Origin: Flavobacteriaceae bacterium
Lineage (GTDB): Bacteria; Bacteroidota; Bacteroidia; Flavobacteriales; Flavobacteriaceae
Direction of reading: 5' to 3'
Length of the DNA: 64,000 nucleotides
Assembly: GCA_024763245.1 (NCBI GenBank)
Contig: JANTFW010000002.1
Location: 26,526-90,525 of the forward strand
The translations under genes and the position numbers were made by a program. Shown here one piece after another: positions 32,232 to 42,121 of the stretch (its first letter is position 1; each line of letters begins with the position of its first letter). The notes below the pieces were generated by a model. The model did not search any database. It had not been told where the DNA came from and was given only the letters and a program-made list of their open reading frames with translations.

Positions 32232-32927
32232 ATGAGTAATAACGAAAATATGAGCTTTTGGCAACGATTTATTAAGTCTATTACAAAAGCAAACGAATTA
32301 GGTCACGAAGAAGATGTGATGTTAGACCATGACTATGATGGGATCAAGGAATTAGATAATGTTCTTCCTCCTTGGTGGCTTTATGGCTTTTATATTACAA
32401 TTGCCATCTCTGTATTCTACTATATTGCAATATATATATTAGGTTGGTATGGACAAGAAGATGAGTATAAAGCTGAGCTTAAAGCCTACCAAGCCAAAGT
32501 TGCTAAATACAAAAAAGAACACCCTGAGCTCTACAAAACTGAGAACTTAGTGGCTTTTACCGATGCGCAAAGCCTTGCAAAAGGGAAAGAACTTTTTGCA
32601 ACTAAAACTTGTACTGCTTGTCATTTACCCGATGGTGGAGGTAGTATTGGACCAAACCTTACCGATGATTATTGGATTTTAGGAGGCGGATTCCAAAATG
32701 TATTTAACACCATTAGTAAAGGAGGACGACCCGGCAAAGGGATGGTTGCTTGGGAAAAAACTATTTCTCAAGAAGACCGTCAACTACTTGCAAGTTATGT
32801 GCTATCCTTAAGAGGCACAAAACCTGCAACTCCAAAAGCACCAGAGGGAGATTTATGGGATGGTGACAAAAAAGTAGAAACAAATAATGCTACAGAACCT
32901 GCTGAAGAAAAACCAGCAGAAGAATAG
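32232..32927 (+). CDS. ccoP: cbb3-type cytochrome c oxidase subunit III (CcoP), monoheme
   Basis: 231 aa; N-terminal CcoP region LPPWWLYGFYITIAISVFYYIAIY and a single CTACH heme motif. Confidence 0.92.
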   Translation: MSNNENMSFWQRFIKSITKANELGHEEDVMLDHDYDGIKELDNVLPPWWLYGFYITIAISVFYYIAIYILGWYGQEDEYKAELKAYQAKVAKYKKEHPELYKTENLVAFTDAQSLAKGKELFATKTCTACHLPDGGGSIGPNLTDDYWILGGGFQNVFNTISKGGRPGKGMVAWEKTISQEDRQLLASYVLSLRGTKPATPKAPEGDLWDGDKKVETNNATEPAEEKPAEE

Positions 32928-32949
32928 AATTACTTATATTCGATTACAA

Positions 32950-32980
32950 AGAGCCATAAAAAATTATGGCTCTTTTTTTG
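32950..32980 (+). terminator. Terminator after ccoP
   Basis: AGAGCCATAAaaaaTTATGGCTCTTTTTTTG. Confidence 0.85.
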
Positions 32981-32984
32981 TAAC

Positions 32985-33029
32985 TTGTAACAACTGTTAC
33001 GACATACTTATTAAAAAATTGTAATTTCG
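32985..33029 (+). promoter_or_regulatory. ccoG promoter: CRP/FNR-type dyad plus -7-like element
   Basis: TTGTAAC-AACT-GTTACGA (core GTAACAACTGTTAC 32987-33000) and TAATTTCG (33022-33029; one mismatch to TAnnTTTG). Confidence 0.55.
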
Positions 33030-33056
33030 CAGTTTAAAACTACAATTTATAAAACT

Positions 33057-34475
33057 ATGAGCGCCCAAGAGCAAAAATCATTTAGAGATTCCATTGCAAC
33101 CATAGATGAAAGTGGACACAGAAATTTTATTCATCCCAAAAAACCTAAAGGAAAATTCTATAACTACAGAACTTGGCTTAGTTGGGTACTTTTAGCCATT
33201 TTTATTGTTATTCCCTTTATAAAAATAAAAGGAAATCAATTTCTTCTTTTTAATGTGGTAGATCGCCAATTTAATATTCTAGGATACCCCTTCTTTCCAC
33301 AAGACTTCCATCTACTCGCCATTGGAATTGGTTTATCCGTTGTATTTATTATTCTATTTACTGTTATTTTTGGTAGAATTTTTTGTGGATGGCTTTGCCC
33401 TCAGACCATTTTTATGGAAATGGTTTTTAGAAAAATTGAATTTGCCATAGAAGGTGATAGAGCCAAACAAATGAAACTGGAAAAACAAGCTTGGAATAAA
33501 GAAAAGATATTTAAAAAAGGTCTAAAATGGACTATTTTCTTTATTATTTCTTTCTTTATCAGTAATTTATTTCTAGCCTATGTTATTGGTAGTGACGAAT
33601 TATTGCTTTATATACGTGAAGGCATTGGCAAACACTTACGTACTTTTATTATCCTTCTGGTTTTTACAGGTGTCTTTTACTTTGTTTTTGCTTGGTTTAG
33701 AGAACAAGTATGTATAATAGTTTGTCCTTACGGTAGACTTCAAGGTGTACTTTTAGACAACAAATCTATCAATGTTGCTTATGATTTTGTAAGAGGGGAA
33801 GGCGAAAAGGGACGTGGGAAATATAAAAAATCGGAAGATAGAGCTGCTTCAGGACATGGCGATTGTATTGACTGTAAACAGTGTATTGCCGTTTGTCCAA
33901 CCGGTATTGACATTAGGAATGGAACCCAGCTTGAATGTATAAACTGTACTGCCTGTATTGATGCTTGTGACTCGATGATGGAAAGTGTTGGTTTTGAAAA
34001 AGGACTCATACGTTATGCCTCTGAAGATGATATTGAAAAAGGTGAAAAATTCAAATTTAACACCAGACATTGGTTTTATACTTTTGTTCTTACCGTACTT
34101 ACCGCTTTATTAATCGGTTTGATTATGCTAAGAGGAAATGTTGAAACTACTTTATTGAGATTACCGGGTCAAATGTATCAAACAGAAGGTGAAAAGATTA
34201 CTAATATTTATACCTATAAAGTAATTAATAAATCTAGGGAAACCTTAAAAGATATTACATTTAAAGTCCTTTCCCATAAAGGTAGCATCAAATATATTGG
34301 AGCTCAAGACTTTGATGTTCCAGAAAAGGAACAAGCATCTGGCACCTTATTTATAAGTATTGATAGGAAAGACCTACATTCTCGCAAAGAACCTATAAAA
34401 GTAGGTGTCTTTGAGGGAGAAAAGTTAATTGAAGAAATTAGCACAAACTTTCCGGGTCCAATGGTTATTAAATAA
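33057..34475 (+). CDS. ccoG: cbb3 oxidase accessory protein CcoG
   Basis: 472 aa; GRIFCGWLCPQTIFMEMVFRKIE, CIDCKQCIAVCPTGIDIRNGTQLECINCTACIDACD. Confidence 0.95.
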   Translation: MSAQEQKSFRDSIATIDESGHRNFIHPKKPKGKFYNYRTWLSWVLLAIFIVIPFIKIKGNQFLLFNVVDRQFNILGYPFFPQDFHLLAIGIGLSVVFIILFTVIFGRIFCGWLCPQTIFMEMVFRKIEFAIEGDRAKQMKLEKQAWNKEKIFKKGLKWTIFFIISFFISNLFLAYVIGSDELLLYIREGIGKHLRTFIILLVFTGVFYFVFAWFREQVCIIVCPYGRLQGVLLDNKSINVAYDFVRGEGEKGRGKYKKSEDRAASGHGDCIDCKQCIAVCPTGIDIRNGTQLECINCTACIDACDSMMESVGFEKGLIRYASEDDIEKGEKFKFNTRHWFYTFVLTVLTALLIGLIMLRGNVETTLLRLPGQMYQTEGEKITNIYTYKVINKSRETLKDITFKVLSHKGSIKYIGAQDFDVPEKEQASGTLFISIDRKDLHSRKEPIKVGVFEGEKLIEEISTNFPGPMVIK

Positions 34476-34495
34476 AAAATATGTTGAAATATACA

Positions 34496-34528
34496 CCCCT
34501 CTTTCACTATTTGTAAGAGGGGTTTTTT
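34496..34528. terminator. Terminator between the convergent ccoG and sulfatase genes
   Basis: CCCCTCTT (34496-34503) ... AAGAGGGG (34515-34522) then TTTTTT. Confidence 0.85.
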
Positions 34529-34535
34529 CTTTTTA

Positions 34536-36389
34536 TTATTTTCCTAAAAATCGAGTTTCCGCTTCTCTTAGAAGGTTCAATGCCTTATAATCAAACACTG
34601 TGTTTTTCCTTTTAATATCATTTCTTTGGTAGCTTGTAAAAGAGATTCCATTGGTATAAACATTAGCCCCGACTACATAAGCTTTATCTACATAGCTCGA
34701 AATTATAAAACCCCTATCCTCATTTGGTAGATGTAGCAAATCATTACCTGAACTAAAATCAGTTACCTTATTTTGAACTCCTAAAACCCAATACAGTATA
34801 GTAGGTACAAAATCTATATGTCCGGAAGGAGTTGTAATCTCTTTATAAACCGTTGAATCGGGAAGTTTTAATAAAAAGGGAACACTAGTTTGATATTGGG
34901 TAAAATTACTACCATGTCCCCAATAGCCTTCTTTATTATCATTAAATTCCTCTCCGTGATCCGAACTAACCACAATAAGGGTATTATCAAAAGTTTCTTG
35001 ATCTTTGAGTACGTCTAAAATCTCCTCAAATAGTGAATCAACATAATGTAATGAGTTTTTATAATCATTGACAAAAGGGGTTGCATCAATATCTTTATCA
35101 AAAATAAATCCTTCACTATTACTTGGTACCGGTAAAAATAACTCGTGTTCTTTTGGATAATTATAGTTGTGATGCGATGCATTGAGAAAAACAAATTTAA
35201 ACCACGGCTTTTGCAAGCTATCGGTTTGGATATCTTTTTTTAGTAAATCAACTACATATCTATCGTTTTCAACAGCCGATAAACTTTTTTGGTAATGGTA
35301 TTTTGAATCCTTAATAGCACCAAAAAACATCGCTTTTAAAGCAAATCGATCTAAATTTGAAGGGGTGTACACCGCAATATCATATCCTTGATCTTGTAAA
35401 GCCTTTGTCAAGATACTTTGGTTTTCAAAAGGATCAGCTTGTGCATACGATAAATAAGAAGGATGCAAACCGTACATCAATCCAAAAAGTCCGGAAACCG
35501 TTACATTTCCGGTACTCGTATGATGTAGATAATTATAGGTGTTTCTTGAAAAATTATAAATATGAGGCGTTACCTTAGGGGTCATCATATCAGACCGCCA
35601 ACTCTCCGTTAAAAAAACCAGTATATTCGGTTTTTGTTTACTTGTATCCGTAAATTGTAATGGGGCACTTGGGTACTTAAAAATAGCATCCTTGGATGCT
35701 GTACTCCGCAAAAGGTCTTTAGCTTTTTTATCAGCATTATAAACGGGTTTGGGAAAATACTGAGGAAATCTCTTTTGCAAATCTTGTACAAGGCTATGTG
35801 AAATAGTTGGGAAATAATACGGAAAATAGGGGGTATATTTTGTAATGTCTTTTTTGTTGTAATCATATGCCCAGATATGAATGAATTGTCCTAATAAGAA
35901 GAGTGTTAAAATGGCACTATTAATCCAAATAAGACTAAACTTTTTCTTAGCCAAGGCCAGCTTATACATCCAAACATTAAAAGCAATCAATACTAAACCG
36001 GCAAAGACCGCAACTAACAACATAATCGTTGATAAACCTATCCCTTGAAAATCGTGAACTAACATATTGACAAACATCATATCAATATGAAATCTATAAA
36101 TCCTAAAAACAAAAATATCGGATAGTAAAAATATATCGAATAATGCTTTGGGTACTACCAATAAATAAGTCGAATATCTAGAAAGACCTAGTGGAGAAAA
36201 CAGTAGTGTAATTAGTACTAATATCACATAATAATAGGTCGGTATAGCTACTACATATACCAATGAACGAAAGGTATCAATCCCATCGGTTTGTAGATAA
36301 AATACTCCTAACAAAACGAATGTCAAAGCAAAACTAAATACAAAAAAACGAAATATCTTCCCTAGCACTTTAAAAAGTCTATGCATCAT
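34536..36389 (-). CDS. Membrane sulfatase / alkaline phosphatase-superfamily protein (YejM/LTA-synthase-like)
   Basis: 617 aa; N-terminal TM helices then PNILVFLTESWRSDMM, VVSSDHGEEFND, YWGHGSNFTQYQTSVPFLLKLPD. Confidence 0.88.
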   Translation of the reverse strand: MMHRLFKVLGKIFRFFVFSFALTFVLLGVFYLQTDGIDTFRSLVYVVAIPTYYYVILVLITLLFSPLGLSRYSTYLLVVPKALFDIFLLSDIFVFRIYRFHIDMMFVNMLVHDFQGIGLSTIMLLVAVFAGLVLIAFNVWMYKLALAKKKFSLIWINSAILTLFLLGQFIHIWAYDYNKKDITKYTPYFPYYFPTISHSLVQDLQKRFPQYFPKPVYNADKKAKDLLRSTASKDAIFKYPSAPLQFTDTSKQKPNILVFLTESWRSDMMTPKVTPHIYNFSRNTYNYLHHTSTGNVTVSGLFGLMYGLHPSYLSYAQADPFENQSILTKALQDQGYDIAVYTPSNLDRFALKAMFFGAIKDSKYHYQKSLSAVENDRYVVDLLKKDIQTDSLQKPWFKFVFLNASHHNYNYPKEHELFLPVPSNSEGFIFDKDIDATPFVNDYKNSLHYVDSLFEEILDVLKDQETFDNTLIVVSSDHGEEFNDNKEGYWGHGSNFTQYQTSVPFLLKLPDSTVYKEITTPSGHIDFVPTILYWVLGVQNKVTDFSSGNDLLHLPNEDRGFIISSYVDKAYVVGANVYTNGISFTSYQRNDIKRKNTVFDYKALNLLREAETRFLGK

Positions 36390-36437
36390 ACTATTTAAAA
36401 AATCAAAAATAGTATAAATAAACAGGATTTTATAGGT

Positions 36438-38171
36438 TTATAATTCAAATTTATAGGTAATACCTCCTAAAACTTGTAAACCTTGTACGGGATAGTTATA
36501 AAATCGTTTATACTTGGTGCTTAGTAAATTACTAACCTTGGCAAAAGCCGATAAGCGATTGGTAAACATATACGCTAATTCTGCATTGAGGTCTACATAA
36601 ACACCAAGGTCTACCTTATAATCTTCCGGTGCAAAGGTCATAATACCATAAGGAACTTCTACATCCCAACGTTTATCTACCATAAACAATTTGGCGGCTC
36701 CTACCCATTTATGGGCGTGATAATCGGCGAATAAGGTTGTCTTAAGATTGGGCAAGTTCCAAGCTTCTAACTCCACATCTGTATTGTACAAGGCATAATT
36801 TACATTACCCCCAAAGGTAAACTCTTTTGAAAAATCAATGGCTAATTCGCCAAACAAACCAAGGGTTTTAACATCATCATAATGCACACCATAGGAGTTA
36901 CCCAGTTCATAACTTTCATTGACGGCACTACTACCATCAGATTTAATTCTATTGAGCATAAACAGGGGTTTGTTGCGTTCATCTGCATAAGAACCTTTAA
37001 ATAAATAATTAATATTACTCGCCAATTTTCCTTTTATCCCTGCAGAAATTCGATACTTTTCATCTGTTGGAGTACTGTAAAGTGTAGGCGAAACAAACGG
37101 ATTGTCTTTGGTAAAATCTTGGTAGCTATTAAAATGTAATCCACCCGTTGCATTAGCAAATACCGTCAGAACCTCTTCGATAAGTTGGTAGGATATAGCT
37201 ACGTTAGGGTAGGCTTTAAATTCATTGTTAGTATTTTCAAAATCCAGCGCATAGTATAGTTTTGCTCCCAAGTCAATTCTAAGATTTTCACGCAATACTT
37301 CAAAATTAGGCGTTACCCCCAAATTTAGATAGCTATAAGAAATAGCGGAACTGTTTTCATAATTTCTATCCATTGAACCGTTTAGAAAATCTACATCAAA
37401 CTTAAAACTAATTAACTCCGATGAAATGGGCATTTCAAAAACAGGCTGTACACTAAAATGTGTTTCCCCACTTTTATAATTATCAGAAAAAGAAGCTAAA
37501 CTTGCTTTTGCACCTTTAAAAACACTATTGTAATATACTATTTCCCCATCAACACCTACACTAAGGTAGGTTTGCTTCGGGTCTTGATCGGCTAACAATA
37601 ATGGATCAAAGCTTGTAGTTTCCGGCAATCCATACCAATTGTATAATCTATGATTGGCATCTAAACTTAATTGCCAATCCATTCCTCTGTTAGATTGTTT
37701 GTAGTAAATATTAGCTTTGGTATTGTAAAAGGAATCGTCTAACAAAACATCTTTAATGCCTCCTTGAGAGGAATGATGTTGTACAAATACACCAAATTCC
37801 GAATCTCTACTAGGCGTGGTTTTAATATATGCTTCAAAAAGTGGTGTAGTATAATTTCCAAAACCGGCAGCGATATAATTATCAAACAAACGCTCTTTTT
37901 TAGGTCGACTTACTCCCTTTGCCTTCCCTTTAGAGGGTGTAAAAGTAGAAGCAACAGGTACTGAATTAATCTGGTAGGATATGACTTTTTTGTCTATATT
38001 CTCCTCATCTATTATTGGATTATCATTTATTTTAAAGGCATCCGAAATAGTTGGAGTATAAGGTTTTACAACAGAAATAACCTCTGTATTTAAGGTATCT
38101 TTGGGTTGCTGAGCCCAAACCCCTATAAAAGATAATAAACTTAGTAAACTGGTTATTTGTATTTTATTCAT
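36438..38171 (-). CDS. Outer-membrane beta-barrel protein (TonB-dependent-receptor-like barrel without obvious plug)
   Basis: 577 aa; signal peptide, repeated amphipathic strands, C-terminal ...GGITYKFEL; paired with the TPR gene. Confidence 0.75.
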   Translation of the reverse strand: MNKIQITSLLSLLSFIGVWAQQPKDTLNTEVISVVKPYTPTISDAFKINDNPIIDEENIDKKVISYQINSVPVASTFTPSKGKAKGVSRPKKERLFDNYIAAGFGNYTTPLFEAYIKTTPSRDSEFGVFVQHHSSQGGIKDVLLDDSFYNTKANIYYKQSNRGMDWQLSLDANHRLYNWYGLPETTSFDPLLLADQDPKQTYLSVGVDGEIVYYNSVFKGAKASLASFSDNYKSGETHFSVQPVFEMPISSELISFKFDVDFLNGSMDRNYENSSAISYSYLNLGVTPNFEVLRENLRIDLGAKLYYALDFENTNNEFKAYPNVAISYQLIEEVLTVFANATGGLHFNSYQDFTKDNPFVSPTLYSTPTDEKYRISAGIKGKLASNINYLFKGSYADERNKPLFMLNRIKSDGSSAVNESYELGNSYGVHYDDVKTLGLFGELAIDFSKEFTFGGNVNYALYNTDVELEAWNLPNLKTTLFADYHAHKWVGAAKLFMVDKRWDVEVPYGIMTFAPEDYKVDLGVYVDLNAELAYMFTNRLSAFAKVSNLLSTKYKRFYNYPVQGLQVLGGITYKFEL

Positions 38172-38207
38172 TTTATTTTTATTTACTTAATAGTATACAT
38201 TAGTGGA

Positions 38208-41200
38208 TTATTCAGGCAGTACAGAATCATTGGTTTTTGCTTCTTCTTTTTTGATACGTTTCAGCTCTTCCGTGGCTTCTTGAACTACATCATCAAATTG
38301 TTTAAAATTCTTTTTAACACTTTCTAAAATATATGTGGCTTGATACGCATCTTTTAATTCGTAAAAATTCTTTGCCATAACAATAAGCCCTTTTGCTCCC
38401 CAATATTTATAGGCAGCATAATCGGATGCAATTTTCTGAACGACTTTATTCGAATTTTTATAATTCCCATCTTGATGTTTAAAATAGGCATTATAGTATA
38501 AAGCCTCGGCCATTAACTCTCCGGAGGCCGTTGCTTCCACTTTTTGATAAGCAGTACGTGCTTTTATTTCATCTTCTGTTTTTATAGCCGAACGTGCAAT
38601 TATTACATAGGCATCCGATTTGACTTTGGCATCAATTCCCGAATGATCCAATACTTTTTCGGCATACTGCTCTGCTTTCTCATAATTGTCTTCATTATAA
38701 TAGGCTTTCATCAAGTTACTTTGTGCATAAATCTTATTTTGGGGATGATCGGCAACTTGTTCTAAACGAATTAATAAAGGTTTAGCTTTGGCCCATTTAT
38801 TTTGATTTAAATACAATTGTGATAATTTGGATAAGGCTTGTTCGGTAAACTCATTCTGTTGTTGGTCCGTCACATATTTGTAATGGGCTACAGTTTCGTT
38901 TTCCCTATGTTGACTCTCTAAAGATTGAGCTAAATAAAAATGTGCCTGAAGTGCGTGTAAACCTCTTGGAAAATTTTGTAAATATTTTTTAAAAGCCGGA
39001 ATAGCTTTGGCATATTCGTTCATGACAAATTGCTTTTCGGCCGATTCGTACATATCGTTGTCTAACTCTGTATTAGAAACATTGATAAAATCTAGATTTT
39101 TTACCCAAACCGCATATTCATCAACACGTCCGGTATCTACGTAGATTTGTCGTGCATTTCTAACTGCCTCTTGAGCAATAGCCGTGTTGGGATATCTTCG
39201 TACCGCTTCTTTATACATAGCTAAAGCCTCATCATTTTTATTATCATTATAGAATATTAAACCTTTTTTAAGTAAAACTCTTGGAACAAAAGAACTCTTA
39301 GGATGCTCGGCTAATAGTTGATCATAACTGTGTAATGCCTCCCCGTTATTATTCAAAGAAGTATAGGTAGTTCCCAGCACATAGAGTGCATCATCACGAT
39401 AGAGCGACTTTGGATATTTGTGAATTAATTCTTTTAACAAACTTATTTTTTTGGTTTTATTTCTTAGGAAACCATTACTGATAGCGATTTGAAAAACGGC
39501 ATAATCAGCTGTTTTTGGATTGAGTTGCTGTGATTTCGTATAGGCATTAATCGCATTTTGATAGTTGCTGGTTACAAAATAACTATCAGCTAATCGTAAA
39601 TAGGCATCATTTTTTTTAGTAAGATCCTGAGCTCCATTGGTAATAAAGGAATTAAAATAAACAATAGCATTTTTATAATCCTTCTGTTTAAAATACACAT
39701 AAGCCATTTGATAATCAATAGATTGGCTTTCTTCGCAAGTCGATGCTTCCGGTTGGTTTTTAAATGTTGCATACCCTGATAAAGCACTATCAAATAATTG
39801 TAATCTATATTGCGATTCAGCAATCCAAAAGATAGACTTTGCTTTTATTTTACCATCGATTGGCTCTGCTAATGCTTTTTCAAAATGACTGATAGACTCT
39901 TGATATTTTGCCTTAGAAAATAACTGTATTCCCCTTTGATAAGCTACTTTCTGATAGAGTTCTTTATCGTAGTTTCGAGAGTCTTCCAAATATTTTAACG
40001 CTCCTTTGTAATCTTTAGAAACTACATAAGCACTAATGATTAAATCATTAATTTCTTGTTTTTCTTTAGAATTTGGATAGGCTCTAAGATAATCTTGCAA
40101 GACCTCGGGTACGCTTTTATAGGGATTTCCAATTTCATAACTCAACTTGGCATAATTTAGATAGGCATCTTCTTGAATTTGGGGCTTAAATTTCATTTGA
40201 CTAGCATTGCGGAACGCATTGAGAGCCTCTTGTTTTTTATCTAATTCCAGATAACATTCTGCCAAATGATAATAGGCATTTTGAGCTACAGCATTATTAC
40301 CATCAATAATCTTATTAAAATAAGAGATGGCTTTTTCAAAATCTTGTTGTTTGTAATAAGCATACCCTAATAAATAATAATCGGTATTAGTCCACTTATT
40401 TCGTTTACCTTTATATTCTTTAAGATAAGGTATGGCTTGGGCATATTGTTCTAAATTAAAATAGCTTTCCCCTACAATTTTGTTAATTTCAGATTTTTCA
40501 ACACGATTCGCAGTCGGCAACAGCGGTAGTCCTGCATCTATAGCTTTTTGAAATTTACCCAGTTTAAAATTCATATCGGCCATATAATAGGATACTTTCT
40601 TTTTATAAGCTGCATCTTCGGAAACTTCTGATAAATATTTATCAGCATTATCATAATCATCTTGCTGATACGCGATATAACCGTAATAATATTTAGCTCT
40701 GGAACCGTACTCTTGAGAGTCTAACAATTGAACAAAATATTTTTTGGATTCTTTAAGATTTTTTGTGGTAAAAAGAGAATAGGCATACTTAAATAGATAA
40801 TCCTCAAATGCTCTACGACCCATATTTTTATATTTTACCTTCTTTAACCATTTTAAAGCATATACATATCTGCCATTATCATAATAATAACTGGCTACCT
40901 CCATAAAGGCATCATTACGTTTGGTGCTATTAGGGTATTTATCCACAAATTCTTGCATCAATTCATCGGCATTTTGTTGCCCTAGACGTACCGCACAATT
41001 GGCCGCATAATAATCACAATTAGCGCGCATTTCCGATGTATCATCAAATTGACTTCGTACCTCTTTAAACGCGTGTTGTGCTGCTACATAAGCTTTGTTA
41101 TGATAAAGTTCGAGGGCGTGATAATAATCACTTAAATCATTAGTATATACAGCTGTTTCTTGTGCTGTTAAAGACAAAAACTGTCCTAGTAGTATCGATA

Positions 41201-41222
41201 GAAAAATTATTCTTTTTATCAT
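38208..41222 (-). CDS. Tetratricopeptide-repeat protein with signal peptide
   Basis: 1004 aa; signal peptide MIKRIIFLSILLGQFLSLTAQ and many TPR-like units (e.g. YYLLGYAYYKQQDFEKAISYFNKII). Confidence 0.92.
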   Translation of the reverse strand: MIKRIIFLSILLGQFLSLTAQETAVYTNDLSDYYHALELYHNKAYVAAQHAFKEVRSQFDDTSEMRANCDYYAANCAVRLGQQNADELMQEFVDKYPNSTKRNDAFMEVASYYYDNGRYVYALKWLKKVKYKNMGRRAFEDYLFKYAYSLFTTKNLKESKKYFVQLLDSQEYGSRAKYYYGYIAYQQDDYDNADKYLSEVSEDAAYKKKVSYYMADMNFKLGKFQKAIDAGLPLLPTANRVEKSEINKIVGESYFNLEQYAQAIPYLKEYKGKRNKWTNTDYYLLGYAYYKQQDFEKAISYFNKIIDGNNAVAQNAYYHLAECYLELDKKQEALNAFRNASQMKFKPQIQEDAYLNYAKLSYEIGNPYKSVPEVLQDYLRAYPNSKEKQEINDLIISAYVVSKDYKGALKYLEDSRNYDKELYQKVAYQRGIQLFSKAKYQESISHFEKALAEPIDGKIKAKSIFWIAESQYRLQLFDSALSGYATFKNQPEASTCEESQSIDYQMAYVYFKQKDYKNAIVYFNSFITNGAQDLTKKNDAYLRLADSYFVTSNYQNAINAYTKSQQLNPKTADYAVFQIAISNGFLRNKTKKISLLKELIHKYPKSLYRDDALYVLGTTYTSLNNNGEALHSYDQLLAEHPKSSFVPRVLLKKGLIFYNDNKNDEALAMYKEAVRRYPNTAIAQEAVRNARQIYVDTGRVDEYAVWVKNLDFINVSNTELDNDMYESAEKQFVMNEYAKAIPAFKKYLQNFPRGLHALQAHFYLAQSLESQHRENETVAHYKYVTDQQQNEFTEQALSKLSQLYLNQNKWAKAKPLLIRLEQVADHPQNKIYAQSNLMKAYYNEDNYEKAEQYAEKVLDHSGIDAKVKSDAYVIIARSAIKTEDEIKARTAYQKVEATASGELMAEALYYNAYFKHQDGNYKNSNKVVQKIASDYAAYKYWGAKGLIVMAKNFYELKDAYQATYILESVKKNFKQFDDVVQEATEELKRIKKEEAKTNDSVLPE

Positions 41223-41387
41223 TTTTAGTACTATATAATTAATAATGTATGGTCTAAATCTTGAAATTTTTCAAAGTTAGGAAATGTTACTTGTATTAAA
41301 CGATAATTTATAATAAAATTGTATAACATCTACTAACAATTCCGGTTTATAACCTATTAATTAGTTTGATATCCTGTCAAAACAAAC

Positions 41388-41416
41388 TTTGGTTTTACAA
41401 AAAAAACTTACTTTTG
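41388..41416 (+). promoter_or_regulatory. Promoter upstream of ftsE
   Basis: TTTG (41388-41391), 17 nt, TACTTTTG (41409-41416). Confidence 0.55.
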
Positions 41417-41434
41417 TAAAAACCTATTTTCACT

Positions 41435-42121
41435 ATGTCAGAAGCAATTTTACGTTTAGAGGATGTCTCTATTTTCCAAAGAAACAATCTGGTTCTCTCC
41501 AAAGTTAATCTCCAAATAAACAAGGGCGATTTTTATTATTTGATTGGAAAAACGGGAAGCGGTAAAAGTAGTTTAATGAAAACACTGTATGGTGATTTAC
41601 CTTTAGAAAAAGGAAAAGGTAGCATTGTTGGATTTGAACTGAATCATCTAAGAGATAAAGAAATTCCGTTTCTTCGAAGAAAACTAGGTATTGTTTTCCA
41701 AGATTTTAAACTGCTCAATGACCGAAGTGTAAAGGATAATTTGGTTTTCGTTCTAAAGGCTACCGGATGGAAAGACCCTAACCAAATAAACACACGAATT
41801 GATACAGTTTTAGACCAAGTAGGTCTTAAGAGCAAAGGTTTTAAAATGCCCTTTGAACTTTCGGGTGGTGAACAGCAACGATTAGCTATTGCTAGGGCTT
41901 TACTCAATAAGCCCAAGTTAATTCTAGCTGACGAGCCTACCGGAAACTTAGACCCAAGAACTTCCCTAGAGGTTATGGATGTGTTAGAAAATATCCATAA
42001 ATCCGGAACGTCTATCTTAATGGCAACACACGATTATTCTTTAATTATTAAACACCAACATCAAACACTTAAATGTGAAGGTGGAAAATTATTTGAAGTC
42101 GTTCAGAAACAAAAGGCTTAA
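41435..42121 (+). CDS. ftsE: FtsE-like cell division ATP-binding protein
   Basis: 228 aa; GKTGSGKSSLMKTLYGDLPLEKG, LSGGEQQRLAIARALLNKPKLILADEPTGNLDP. Confidence 0.88.
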   Translation: MSEAILRLEDVSIFQRNNLVLSKVNLQINKGDFYYLIGKTGSGKSSLMKTLYGDLPLEKGKGSIVGFELNHLRDKEIPFLRRKLGIVFQDFKLLNDRSVKDNLVFVLKATGWKDPNQINTRIDTVLDQVGLKSKGFKMPFELSGGEQQRLAIARALLNKPKLILADEPTGNLDPRTSLEVMDVLENIHKSGTSILMATHDYSLIIKHQHQTLKCEGGKLFEVVQKQKA

